A DNA stretch of 64,000 nt from Pseudocercospora fijiensis CIRAD86 (Eukaryota > Ascomycota > Dothideomycetes > Mycosphaerellales > Mycosphaerellaceae): contig NW_006921541.1 of NCBI RefSeq assembly GCF_000340215.1, positions 2,639,527 through 2,703,526 on the forward strand, read 5' to 3'. The position numbers were made by a program, and so were the translations under genes. The notes beneath the pieces were generated by a model. The model did no database searches. It was given only the letters and a program-made list of their open reading frames with translations, and was not told where the DNA came from. Within the stretch, counting starts at the first letter, position 1, and every line of letters begins with the position of its first letter. Shown here in pieces: positions 42,732-54,200 of this stretch.

Positions 42732-43556
42732 TCAATATGCTTTCTGGGTACGCTGACTTCCTCTCGCGTACTGTACATGCCTATCCCAATCCTCCAGCCT
42801 CGTATACGGACTTCTCAACCACGCTTCCAACTCATGCAACAGGAGACGCGTATTGTCAAGCCCGAGGAAGTCTGCGAGCAATTCCTCTGCTTTTCCATCC
42901 GCTCCCTTCAGCTCATTCGATTTCAGCACAGCAACAATATACTCCATCAGAAAGCCACGATTCCCAGCTCTTGGATTGCTGTCAAGAAACGTAAAGACTT
43001 GTAGTTCCCTCCGTAGAAATGTCTTCGCTCGCGACTGTAGTTCTGGTGACGTAGCAAATTCCTGCACCGTGAAATCTTGATATTGGGATATACGATTTGC
43101 GCCAACGCGGAGAGAATATGACTGGTCTCGGTAGACTTGTCTACGTCGCTCCACGTCATCGCTCGGAGGCGGTATGCGAGCATATCGAGGCGGCGCTCGT
43201 CTTCGGAGAGGTATACGCCTTCTTTGCGGTCCTTGAGTTGTCGATGCCTTCAACTCTTTCGGTGGGACATGGTATGTGCTGTAGTCGTGGGGACTTCGCC
43301 AGTCATAGTGCACTTCCTTGACTTCCGCCTTGCATAGCGGACATGTTGACTGCTCTTGTAGCCATGATACTAGACATAGAAAGTCGAAGCTCAAGTGGTT
43401 GCAGGGTGTGGCCACTGCCCGTTCTGTGATGATTTCAAGGCATATCGTGCAGGATTCTTGCGGCTTGTGGGCTGCCGTTGCTTGTGATCTCGCAGCTCCT
43501 TTGATTTTGAAGTCGTCGATGTCGCTGTCTGCACTCTGCGATATTGTCCTGTCCAT
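42732..43556 (-). CDS. RING-finger protein, probable E3 ubiquitin ligase
   Basis: This single-exon protein of 274 residues starts at ATG 43556; the open frame further upstream begins with TTG. The RING is near the N-terminus: SCTICLEIITERAVATPCNH, then DFLCLVSWLQ and STCPLCK. Between the histidine and the next cysteine the spacing is H-x3-D-x2-C, so an aspartate probably replaces the usual fifth ligand, as in some other RING proteins. The rest is basic and Arg/Pro-rich (RRRIPLRRRAPPRYARIPPP), then helical with a conserved-looking LLHELEAWLRSPYT end. It is the last ordinary gene before the repeat block. Confidence 0.8.
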   Translation of the reverse strand: MDRTISQSADSDIDDFKIKGAARSQATAAHKPQESCTICLEIITERAVATPCNHLSFDFLCLVSWLQEQSTCPLCKAEVKEVHYDWRSPHDYSTYHVPPKELKASTTQGPQRRRIPLRRRAPPRYARIPPPSDDVERRRQVYRDQSYSLRVGANRISQYQDFTVQEFATSPELQSRAKTFLRRELQVFTFLDSNPRAGNRGFLMEYIVAVLKSNELKGADGKAEELLADFLGLDNTRLLLHELEAWLRSPYTRLEDWDRHVQYARGSQRTQKAY

Positions 43557-43622
43557 GCACTGTGCTGGTGTTGTAGAGGAGTAGTGTCTTGCGCGCGTCG
43601 CTGAGGCCCTGTCTACTTGCAA

Positions 43623-44895
43623 CAGGTTATGGCGTAAACCGAGAGATTATAATAACCTTATAAGCGGCTTAGATTATGGCGACTTATAATCGGTTATCTA
43701 TGAGATAGTGCCAGGTGTTAAGACCCACATAATAAGCCTCCGGCTCGGCAGCTATACTCCACCTCTTTATAGTAGGCTATATAGCTTCTAGTAGTATTTG
43801 TAATAATATCGATAATAGCGTAGTAGGTAGTAAATTAGCGGGCGAAGGGTAGGGAGGACGAGTGCTTCGGCGAGTGTAGTTTATAGTATAGTTACTATAT
43901 AAATATACGGTTAGTCGAGCAGCTAGTCTCTTAGTTTAAAGCTATTCGAATACTAGCAAATATAGTCTCTTAATCGACGGATTCTTAGCCCTCTTAGGCT
44001 TTATTAAAGACACCTTCTTTAAAGGCAAAGGCGACTCGGAAGCGTACGGCGACTATAATACCTATTAATAAAGATAGGTAGCGTAAAGCGCTACAATAGT
44101 AGACTTAAGAGTAGACTAAGTACTTCCTCGACTAGTTAAACGAGTTTAAGAAGATTAGCCGTAGTACTAATACTAATAACTTCTAGTTAGGTAACCTCCG
44201 AGACCTAGCTACGTTAATAAACAAGAAATATAGTACTAAGCGTACTATAGACTATCTAAAGAATAAGTAGTCGTTAATTAAGAAGGACTAGACTATATAG
44301 ATTGCTTACTTAAAGTATATAAGTAGCTAGAATAGTATGCCTCTAACCGCCGAGTCGGACGTAGAAGACGCCTATTTCGACGAGAATCTAAGGTATACTT
44401 CTTTCTGTAATAAATTGCTAGAGCACTTCGATATTATAGACGAATTAATCGGCTTAGAGGTAGCTATAGGCGATTATATAGCGACTAACGAGGCCTTCGG
44501 TAAAGAAAGCGAGGATAAGGGTAGTAAGAGTAAGGAATCGGAGGTTAAAGTTACGGTAGAAGGCGCGGCTTCCGCGCCTTTTACGGAAGAGCAATTAATA
44601 GTATTACGCGCTACTAAGGCAGCGGAAAAGCATTAAAAGAAGATATAGAAGGAGGCCGATCGGGTTTATAAGAAGGCGGAGGATATAAACGAGAAGAATC
44701 TAACTATTATAAAGTCGTTATAGAAGGTCTTCGAGCCGATAGTATTAATAGTCGTAGAGGTAGTAAAGGATAGTAAGGAAGAACGTACTTTAGCGAAGAA
44801 ACTAGCGGACGAGTAACGCGCTAATGCGCTAGCCGCTACTAAGGCTAGTTTAGTCGTTAGTAACGTTACAAAGCGGCTACTAGATAAGAAGATAT
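43623..44895 (+). mobile_element. RIP-degraded coding-like fragment, family not recognised
   Basis: From about 43.65 kb the base pattern changes abruptly: TpA is very common and CpA/TpG nearly vanish while CpG stays. The plus strand, with its many TAG/TAA codons, reads as a charged protein (DDYxxKNK-like stretches, then EKHxKKIxKEADRVYKKAED). One part is still open at 44337-44636. It ends where copy A begins. It may be a gag or accessory piece of an older element truncated by copy A. Confidence 0.5.
44337..44636 (+). pseudogene. Intact 99-codon piece inside RIP-mutated sequence
   Basis: This ATG-to-TAA frame (MPLTAESDVEDAYFDENLRY...) is acidic and helical (LLEHFDIIDELIGLEVAIGD). It continues on both sides in the same frame across RIP-type stops, so it is the least damaged part of a longer ancient frame. 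It contains a perfect 9-bp inverted repeat around CTT at 44560-44580. Confidence 0.4.
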
Positions 44896-47800
44896 TACGA
44901 TATAATACTATTATATATACAATAGTAGGCAGCGGTTACTATCGACCGCTACGGTCGCTATTACTACTAATAGTAGGACTATTATATAGATAGCTTGCCT
45001 CGCGGTACCTTAGAGAATATATTAACTTTTATACCGTATAACCGTTACGATACCTTCGTACTATAACCGTATACCTAGCAACTTAGTAGCTTCGCTTAAC
45101 ACTTAGTTAACTTCTATACTAACTACTAGTCCTCTACCTAAATCGACCCTAGTTATTATAGCTACGACGAGAATCGACGCGATTAGCTATAGGTCCTACC
45201 GATCTTCCGCCGATTACTACGATTTAACTCCTACCCGTTACGACGGTACCTATTCGATTTACTACCCTTCCGTACTATATCCTACCGACGCGCGAGCGCC
45301 TTATCGGCGATCCTATTAGTACCCCGAGGAGACAGTAGTAGTAGTTTCTACCTTTAGTAGCAATTGCCTACTATACCTAGGTCTAGGGATAGCCGCTTTC
45401 CCTAAGAGGACCTGCCCCGATAAGCTACGCTCCTCCGCCTTTAGTCGGTTCTCTATTATTGTCCTCCGTTTAGAGACTATCTCGCCTCTACCCTCTTACT
45501 AATAGTTTACCCGCTTGCTATAGCTCCTTCGGACTCGCTTCTAACTCTAGTAGAAGCCTCGAAATTAGCTAAGCTAGCGGTTTAACCGCTGCCCTAGTAC
45601 TATAATCTCGGATTGCTAGATATAGAGCCCTATATCCTACGTATCTGTTCCTATATTTAGAACTACGTCGATTATAGCGAGAACTTCGCGACCTAGCTTA
45701 GGGCAAAGCACGGCCGAATCGACTTGCTTGCCTTATACGTTCTATACTATTACCCGCTCGTAGGAAATCCGCCGCCTCTATAGGCTAAAATCGAGGAACT
45801 CTACCTAGACGCCCTTAACGGTTACAACTTCCTAGGATAGTAGGTAGTAGATAAAGGAATTCTAACTAAATCGGTTAAGGAGCTTAAAGCCGCGCTCCTA
45901 ACGGTACGCGATTTACGCTATTACCGTTAATTCTACTCGGAGATCTATCTACTATCTATAGTAGAGTAGCGCCTACCGGCCTAACCGGCTTAAGTTCTAC
46001 CGCGGCCTACGGTTTCGCCTATTACTACGATAGAAACAACCGTACCGCTAGAATAGCGTCTCGGTTCGCCTAATAGCTCGCTTAAATCGGTTTTCTTATA
46101 GAGGCTACTTAAGCTACGATACCTAGCGGACGAGAATCCTTAGAAGCTAAGGGGGCCTCTACCTAAGACTTTCCCTAAGGAACCGTTAACTAGGCCTTCC
46201 GATCTATCGACGTCGCTGTTCTAGGATATCGGTCGCGGCTAATTGCCTCTAATAAACGACGGCCTCGCCGACCTATAGGCTAACGAGCCGCGTAGTCGTT
46301 TCTAATATCGTACCCTAGTAGATGCCTCGCAAACAACCGAGGAGATCGATAGGGCGAACATCGCTATATAACAAAACTATTAGCGTTATAATTATCTTCG
46401 CGAATTAGCTAGACGGAGAGGAGTCTATTTTAACGAAGTCGTATTAGACTTTCTAATAGAATAGGCGATTTTACCGCTATCGACTACGCGTAAGCTAAGT
46501 CCGCCCTAGCTAAACCTAGGTTAATACAATTACTAGTAGAGGGCAGACGTATATATAAATGCCCGTAGGTATAGCCGCTTACGTTAGGGCAGGTTTACGC
46601 TAGGCGATCCGCCTAGCAATCCGCCTAGTAATCCTCCTAGTAATCTACCTAGTAATCCTCCTAACGATCCTCTACTACCGCTATCTAGTAACTTCGATCT
46701 AGGTAATTCCTCTCGTAAGCCGACGTAGGGTTAGCCTTTGCCCTTTCTACTATTAGACTTATAGGGTCTACTACGGAAAGGTAAGAAGCAACGCCGAAAG
46801 CACCGTCGGTATAGGGATAATCTAAGTAAGGATAGATCCTTATTAGATAGTAAGGATTCGGACGACTCCGATTAATCCTCGTCGGATAACAATAGCTCCT
46901 TAGATACTAGTTATTATAGACACGCCCGCCGTCGTAGATACTATTAGTATTATTAGGACTACGTCGCAGAATCGCTAGTTTCTAAAGCGAGTTATGTCTA
47001 GGGGTACTACGCCCGCCTCTAGCGGCTATAGTTCGATCTAGCGTATCTTAGGTTCTTCGATCCTCTACTTAGCGTTACGGATTATAGCGAGGGAGACTAC
47101 GCCTTAGTTAGGAACAAGATAATATACCGTTCGGTATATGCTTTTATCGAAGCGGCTAAGAATTATACTTATATTATAGGGCAAGAGACGGTTCGTTTTA
47201 ACCTCTCTTTTTACTTTCGAGAGGTAGCGCTTAGTTAGTATTATAGTTGCCTTTCTAGCTGTAGCTAAGTAAAGCTCCGCGGCGGATACGGTCTAAAGCG
47301 CTAGGAACGTTATCTTAGTAAGAAATAGAAGGTCCCTCCGATAAAGGCGATAGATCTCCTCGATAAGTAACGCTATAACTAGTAGGATATCGCTTTAGGG
47401 CGTTTAGTAATAGACTTTATTATTAAGACGGTACGACTCGCTAAGAATACCGGCGTACGGAAATCGAACCGGCTCTTAGAAGCTTACTATCGAATAGACC
47501 CGCGCCTCTAATTAAATATAAACAAGCTAAATTGTCGTATAAAGGTCGATAAGTAGGTTATATACTATAAGAAGTAGGCATTAATCTAGGAGTATATGCT
47601 TTCGTTCTCGTCTAATCGTCGCTAAGACGCTACGACTAGGAATAATAGCCGCGCTAGTAAGGCTACCTAGTAGAACTAATACGAAGGGAACGCCTCTTAT
47701 ACTCTAGCGAGCTTCGCTCTAGTAAGAGCATCCTCTAACTACTAGAACCGCGATATCGACCGACCGAACCTACTACGCCTTACTAACGCCTATTAGCAGA

Positions 47801-50273
47801 ATCGCCTACCTAATGCCCCTTAGTAGAATCGCCTACCGCCGGTAGGAAATAGTAAAGGACCGTTAAAGGATAGTAGCCCTACCTTCCTCCTAAAAGACTT
47901 AAAGCGAGTCGATTCGCGCCTATTTAATCGATAGGATAGAAAGCGTAACGATCGAGCTTGTAAGTAGGCTAACTTTGCCGATAATAGTAAGAAAGTAGGC
48001 AATACTATAAATAATACTAACTAAGCCGACGACGGCTATTAGGAGGATAGTTAGGATAATAATAGGAGAACCGACGTAGATAATTGTAGCTATTTTAGTA
48101 ACGCCGGAGAAGACGCCGACTACTTTACCGACCTATACGACTCCGATCCGGGCTTAGGAGCTTACTTTGCGAGCGTAGGCGACTGCTTACTATTAGCGTT
48201 AAACTCGGTACTATAGGCTAAAGCGTCCCTACTAGCGGCGATCTAACTATTTGCCTCTACGAAGCACGCTTACAAGGTCTATAGGCAGCGATTTAAGTTA
48301 GGCAACCTTCTATACTAGTATGTTTATAAGAAGTATATAGAGGCGACAACGCCTTCTACTATTATCGAACGCGTATCGGCAAACCCGGAAGTAATTTAGT
48401 CGAAGGCGCCTCCGTTAGCTTAGTAAGGTTACGTATTCTAGAATTAGCAATATATAACTTTCCCTCTTCGGTTGTTACTATCTGGTATATCTATATAGGT
48501 CTGCCTAGATACTGGCTATACGCTTACTATTATAGAAAAAGACTTCGTTTTAAGCTATTACCCGGACGTAGAGGTACGTAAGCTACGCGAACCGATCGAA
48601 ATCGGCGGCATTGCCGGCGCGTATCGCTCCGAGGAATACGTCGTATTAGACATATTTGTCCTAGTAGCGAAGACGGACGGTATAGTCTCCCTAGTACAAA
48701 TAACTCGTAAGGTTTACCTAGTTCCTAAACTAAAGGCAAAAATCCTAGTCGGTATAAATACGATTACTCTAGAGGGAATAAAGATCGATGTTCCTATATA
48801 GACGGTTACTATAGCTAGTTAGGACAACGCCTGTTTTAAAGTAGCTATTAAGCGTAAGAAAGGGAAGTCGGTTTAGCGCCCTATAAGGCTAGCGGAGGAC
48901 GTAATATTAGCGCCGCATACAGTCGCCCTCGCGCTAGTTAAGTATAGCGGTAACCTCCCTAAGGGCTAGGATTTTATTCTTAACGCCGGTTTCTTAGTCT
49001 AGCTAACTAGTAATATATAGGGATTGTCGTTACAAGCTCCGCCGTTAGTAACGGCGTATAATTAGGTCGTAGACGCTAATTTTTCTTATATATACATTCG
49101 TAACGATACGACGACTCTAGTAACGATTCGAGCTAGATAGCTACTCGGTTCGTTAAGTAATAGGACTATTACTAGGGCCTACTATATCGACGTAGCCGAC
49201 TACGGACTAGCGGGATTAAGTCCTAACGCTTTTACGGCTACGCGGGATATACTAAATATATAGCAGGAATACTAGTACGCGTTAGGCGTAACGATCTATA
49301 GTAACGATAACTAGGCAGACTAAATCGCTATAGCGGTCGAGCGGTATCTAGAGCTTTTTACGGATCGCTAAACGGTAGTCGATATTCCTAAGTACGATTA
49401 TATACCTATCCCTATAGTACCGAACTACTTAGATCTGTTACCGCCTCCCTATATAATTAACCTAGGCAAGAGGGACTATAAGGTAGTAGACAAGATATAT
49501 AACGACTTGTACCGCTAAGGGAAAATGCAATATACGACCGAGCCTACCCTCTTCGGCTTCCTAGTATTCGTAGTTTAGAAGCGGGTTACTAACGGTAAAG
49601 GCGGTATAATTAATAAGCCGCGGGCGGTAGTCGATATACGCGCCTTAAATAAGGTAACGATCCCCGATAGCTATTAGATACCGCTCTAGGCGGATCTCTT
49701 TATATAGTTAGTAGGGTGCTAGTATATTAGCACTATAGACTGTCTAACCTTCTTCTACTAATAAGGCGTAAAGCCGGAGGATCGTTACAAATTAACGATT
49801 AATACTTATCGTAGCTAGGAATAGTATAAGGTCGCTATTATAGGATATTCGAATAGTATCTAATTCGTATAGCGGAAGCTAGATTAGATCCTTCGCGACT
49901 GTCGTAGCTTTACGCGAGCTTATATCGACAATATCGTAGTGTTTTCGTAGACGTTACCTAGGCATCTCGATTATCTAGAAGTAGTCTTCTAGAGATTAGA
50001 CGCCGTAAGGATTAGTATTAGTCCGAAGAAGACTTTCTTAGGCTTCCCCTCTACGACTCTTTTAAGTTAGTACGTTAGCGGCCTCGGTCTAGCTACAAGT
50101 AAGGAGAAAATCGCAGCGATTACCTTACTTTAGTTCCTAGAGAACGTATAGAAGCTAGAGTATTATCTCGGTCTAACTAATTAGTTGCGGCAATATATAC
50201 TATACTACGCGCAGATAGCGGCGCCTCTATAGGCGGAGAAGATACGCTTATTAAAAGGGGCGCTAGTTACCGG
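44896..50273 (+). mobile_element. Ty3/gypsy-like retrotransposon copy A (RIP-degraded, truncated)
   Basis: This copy aligns along its whole length with copy B at 58804-64000. The shared left edge reads TATTACGATATAA here and TGTTACGATATAA in B, an LTR-like 5' end. Order of parts: leader, gag-like region from about 45,110, retropepsin motif CLDTGYTLTI near 48,505, then reverse transcriptase from about 49,450 to 50,273. Glutamine and tryptophan codons have become stops throughout. The sequence stops in the reverse transcriptase, at the inverted-repeat element. Confidence 0.8.
49450..50273 (+). pseudogene. Reverse transcriptase of copy A
   Basis: Recognisable Ty3/gypsy RT blocks are RAVVDIRALNKVTIPDSY, a RYKLTINTYRS block, YIDNIVVFS and PKKTFLGFPST. 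The catalytic YIDD is YIDN here; copy B still has YIDD at the same place, so a G-to-A change removed the second aspartate. Many TAG/TAA codons break the frame. Confidence 0.75.
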
Positions 50274-50275
50274 TA

Positions 50276-50547
50276 AAGGACGGAAACTAACACTACTACT
50301 ACTACTTGTAGCAATAGTATAGGCTACCGAGGGTAACATAACCTATAGCAATATAGGTAGCTATGTTTAGCAAGATAGGATAACGAGACTGTCGCTTAGG
50401 CTAATAACTAGAGCCCTACAATATAGGCATTATAGAAGTGTGACATAAACAATGTACTATACGAGGTTGATAATCTGTCTACTCTATAGAAGGAGGCCTC
50501 TTATATAGGCTTAAAACTAGCCTATAGGTGTAGGGCCGGTTACTAGC
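50276..50547 (+). repeat. Left terminal inverted repeat
   Basis: This arm matches the reverse complement of 51516-51788 from AAGGACGGAAAC to GGCCGGTTACTAGC. The differences are mostly single RIP-like transitions. Confidence 0.8.
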
Positions 50548-51515
50548 TAATATCCCTCCCTTTCTTCGTATCTAACTAGACACGTTTTACATTATGCGCG
50601 CTTAAAACAAATATATATGCATCCTTAGCGCTCTTAGCTAAGGCTATTCTTAGAACTCCGCAATAACATTCCCGGGATAGCATTAATCCTAGATACTATA
50701 ATTATACAAAAACAACTTCCTAAGCAATACTATATTAACTTACTATTGCTTTAACGCGCCGTAATCCTTACTAGCAATAACCTTATCTACTAGTCGGCTC
50801 TCGAAATCTCCTCCGTACGCGTTAAAGCTGTTAGCACCGAAGTACTGTCCCTCGTAGAAAGCTTAATTAACGAGGAGGTTAATAGCCTTTTCCGTCGCAG
50901 CTTTCTCCTAATCGTATAGATATTTCTTAAGTCCCTCGTTATTAAGCTAGAGGATCTGTTTAACTTCGTTCTAAACAACGTAACTTAACTAAGGAATCCT
51001 ACTAACTAGGGCGTCGGAGATATAGCCGAGGCCTTCGACTAAGATAGCTATAGGAAAAGCGAATAGTACGAAGGAGTTAGAGGCTAGGAGGGCGGTTAGA
51101 TTGCGGTGCGCTTTAGCAACCTAAGAGACTGTTAAGTTCTCGTAGCCCTTAACCTTAGTGCCGTTAATAACGCGAGAGTAGCCTAGGTTAATTAATATGC
51201 GGTTGCTCTTAGTCTTTAGATTACTATATAGTAGGTATAGCATTTAAATAGAGACCTCGTACTCCTTTAGAGGGTTGAGGATCTACTCCGCCTTACGCCC
51301 CTTACTATTAAGCTAACTATCGAATATATAGTCGAGGTCGTCGTCGGTAAGGTGCTTATTAGTAAGCTTACCGATCTTGCTTAGTAGGACTAGGCTACGA
51401 GCCTTAAGCTTCTTAACCTAGTTCGCAAAGACCTCGGGCTAATATATGCCTTCGACAATAGTAGAGTAGCTAGTCTTATCCTTAGATATAAGGTAGACCT
51501 TAATACGTAGTATTG

Positions 51516-51788
51516 GCTAGTAACCGGCCCTATACACCTAGGCTGAGTTTTGAGCCTATATAAGAGGCCTCCTTCTATATTATAGATAGAGCACCAACCT
51601 CGTATAGTATATTGTTTATATTACACTTCTATAATGCCTATGTTGCAGGGCTCTAGTTATTAGCCTAAGCAACCGTCTTGTTATCCTATTATGCTAAACA
51701 TGGCTGCCTATATTGCTATAGGTTATGTTACCCTCGGTAGCCTATACTATTACTGCTAGTAGTAGTAGTAGTTTTAGTTTCCGTCCTT
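51516..51788 (-). repeat. Right terminal inverted repeat
   Basis: This is the inverted partner of the left arm. It retains CpA/TpG at several places where the left arm has TpA, and the reverse is also seen, so both arms were mutated independently. Confidence 0.8.
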
Positions 51789-51790
51789 TA

Positions 51791-52600
51791 TTAGAGCCGA
51801 AGGTGGGGCTATCTCTTTATATCTAACAGGTTCGGGTATGTTGAAGGTAGTCTCTAGGCACGAATAGCTATAACTAAAGCGAGGGCACGATAAGAGCCTA
51901 CGATACGGACGATACCGAAGTATCTTAAGGGGCTATTACGATAAGCAGAGAAACCTCTTAACGAGGGCATCGCTTTAACCCCGAAAAGCTACAAACCCTT
52001 AGGACTATTACAGCTTAGGGCCTAGTCTATAGCTATAGCTAGCTTCTAAGGACTCGGCTCCGGGTCGAAGACCTATTTAGTACCGCTTGCTCGAGATAAG
52101 CCCCGCCTAAGGAGGAGATAGACTAATTACCTATCGGCCTTGCTTAGTTTACTAAGACTATTAAATTGATAGCAAATACGGATTGCAGGTCGGATAGCCG
52201 GGGAGTCCCCTATTAATCGGGTAGGGCGTTCCTAGATTCGCAGCCTCGCTTAGATAGTGCTTAGCCTTCTACTAGAAAAAGAAGGCTACCGCCCCCCCGC
52301 CTAGCTAAAGGAGATACGAGCTGGTTTCTAGGATCTAGGTATAAATAGAGATTGCAGTCTCTCCCTCCGAGCGGCTTTTGTCCAAAATCTACCAAACTAA
52401 GCTCCTAGAGGTAGTTAGGCGACCCCTAGGAGGCTAAATCCTAATACTACCCCGGGGGTAACACTAGGAGAAACCGCCTAACATACTACTCTCTCGCATA
52501 GCAATATTATAACAAACCAAACAAACCAAAGACACTAAAAACACATTTATATAGCATTCTATTTCAACTTTATATAGCATTCTATTTTAGCTATTTCAAC
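51791..52600 (+). mobile_element. Probable LTR/leader of the second Ty3/gypsy element
   Basis: Non-coding, less RIP-mutated sequence precedes the gag-like frame. It has a TATAAATAG motif at about 52,341-52,349 and a CCCCGGGGGTA palindrome near 52,449. This fits a 5' LTR and leader, but the exact LTR ends cannot be fixed because the 3' LTR is not in view. Confidence 0.45.
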
Positions 52601-54200
52601 TATTTTACAACAATCGAATAAGCTCTAGCGCTAGCGAAAACGAGCATTACGAATTAGTAGAATCTTCGGAATCCGAAAACGCCCCTAATCCTATTAACGA
52701 AGAAATTAGGCAGCGACTAGTTAATATAAGTAAGCCTCCTACGCCCTCTACGCTAGAGGCGCTCTACAATATTATTATAAAGATAATAGAGAAGCAAACT
52801 AAACTTCTCCGTTAAAGCAAGCGTCGCCCGCTAGAACTAGGGAGTACTATAAACCCCTTATTCGAAGGGTGGAACGCTATAGCACATATTAAGCGCTTTA
52901 AGGAAGGCTTAGTTAATTACGAGCTCGATAGAGAATCCGACTAGTATAAGATTCGGTCCTTTACGAGGACCACCTCCTCTAAGCTTTACCGAACCCTTAA
53001 AACCCTAGTTAGCTACCTAGAAAAGGACGACAAGTCTAATGCCAACTAGGAGACCTTTAAGGTAGCCTTTATAAGGGAGTATCGGGAGCGCGATAGCCGT
53101 CGCATTAAAGGCAGTCGTACGTAGCTCGAGACTCTCTACTTAGTAAGGCGCACCGAGGATAACGACCTAAAAGGGTATGTCCGCGAGTTTGTCGAGTTAG
53201 CGGACGGCATTAAATAGAGTAACCTCGAAAACTCTTAGAGAACGAGGCTGCTCCTCTAGGGATTGCCGTAGCCTATAGCTTAGCGTATCTTCCGTCGCTA
53301 CAAGCTTAGCGAGTCCGATCCTAAGAGTTTTAGGAAATACAAAGAGGTCCTAGTGTATATCAAGGCCGACATTGATAGCATAGCCGATACGAGGAAGTTT
53401 ATCTACGGCGAAGACCGGAATAACCTAGCGCAGGTTAGGAAAGAAGCCTTAGGAAATAAGGGACCTAAGTTCCTTCCTAAATCGCAAAGTAGTCCTAAGA
53501 CCGTAACTCCTACTATTACTAAGCACTCTTAGGATGTCGCGGACTTAGCTAAATCCCTAGCCTAGCTAAACCTAAATGCGAAAGCATTATAGCGAGTTAG
53601 GGAGGTTATTAATGCTACTATACTAGGCGATATACTACTAGTCTACTAGGTTTCAGATCCTAACTACCCTAAAGCCCCTTTAGTAGATGTCTACGCTATG
53701 CGGAAGATCTATTCTAACTTAGATAGCAAGTGCTAGATGTATAGCGGGTTCAAACATGTCCAATCCTCCTACCCTATCTAGAAAGAGCTTCTTAAAAGGA
53801 AGCTTATTATACAAGTAAATAGCCGATTCTACTATATAGACACCGGCGACAAGATTGATTTCGAATAGGATCGGAGAGCCCCGAAGCTGCCTTAGCTAAA
53901 GACCCTTCTAGAAAAGAAGTATAGCGGCAAGATCGAGTTTAAGGACACTAGGAACAGTACCCTCGCCGCTATTGCTAAACGAGAAACTTAGAAGGTTAGG
54001 GTAAAACAGGTTAAGGAGCGAAGCAGTAACGGAACTACTAAGCCTATTAAAGTCAACTTTGTTTCTTAGGATCCGGACGCAGTTACTAATGTTTACGCGG
54101 TTACTAAGAACAGCGTAGATGTCTACGCTGCTATACGGTCTTAGACCTAGTCCTAAAGCAAAGGCAAGAGCCCTTAGAACCCTACTCGCCCTAGTACGGC
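52600..54200 (+). pseudogene. Gag-like region of the second element
   Basis: Recognisable features are an acidic start (ENEHYEL...ESSESENAPNP), then a retrotransposon-gag-like part with FEGWNAIAHIKRFKEGL and AFIREYRERDSRRIKG, and EDNDLKGYVREFVELADGIK. Stops are frequent and all of the TAG/TAA kind expected from CAG, CAA and TGG. Confidence 0.6.

Larger units (their letters stand above)
50276..51788. mobile_element. 1.5-kb element with 272-bp terminal inverted repeats
   Basis: The left arm (50276-50547) begins AAGGACGGAAACTAA. The right arm (51516-51788) is its reverse complement with scattered C-to-T type differences. TA lies on both sides (50274-50275 and 51789-51790), consistent with a TA target-site duplication as in Tc1/mariner-like transposons. 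The 968-base interior reads on the minus strand as a single RIP-damaged frame of about 250 codons (for example LLSKIGKLTNKHLTDDDLDY and GYSRVINGTKVKGYENL). I do not recognise a transposase family. Arms this long are unusual for mariner. Confidence 0.7.

Noticed and set aside
47820..48002. Short minus-strand open frames within the repeat block (also 55288-55485, 55734-55916 and 62437-62649)
   Set aside because: They lie antisense to degraded gag/pol. RIP removes stops on one strand as it adds them on the other, so they are shadows.
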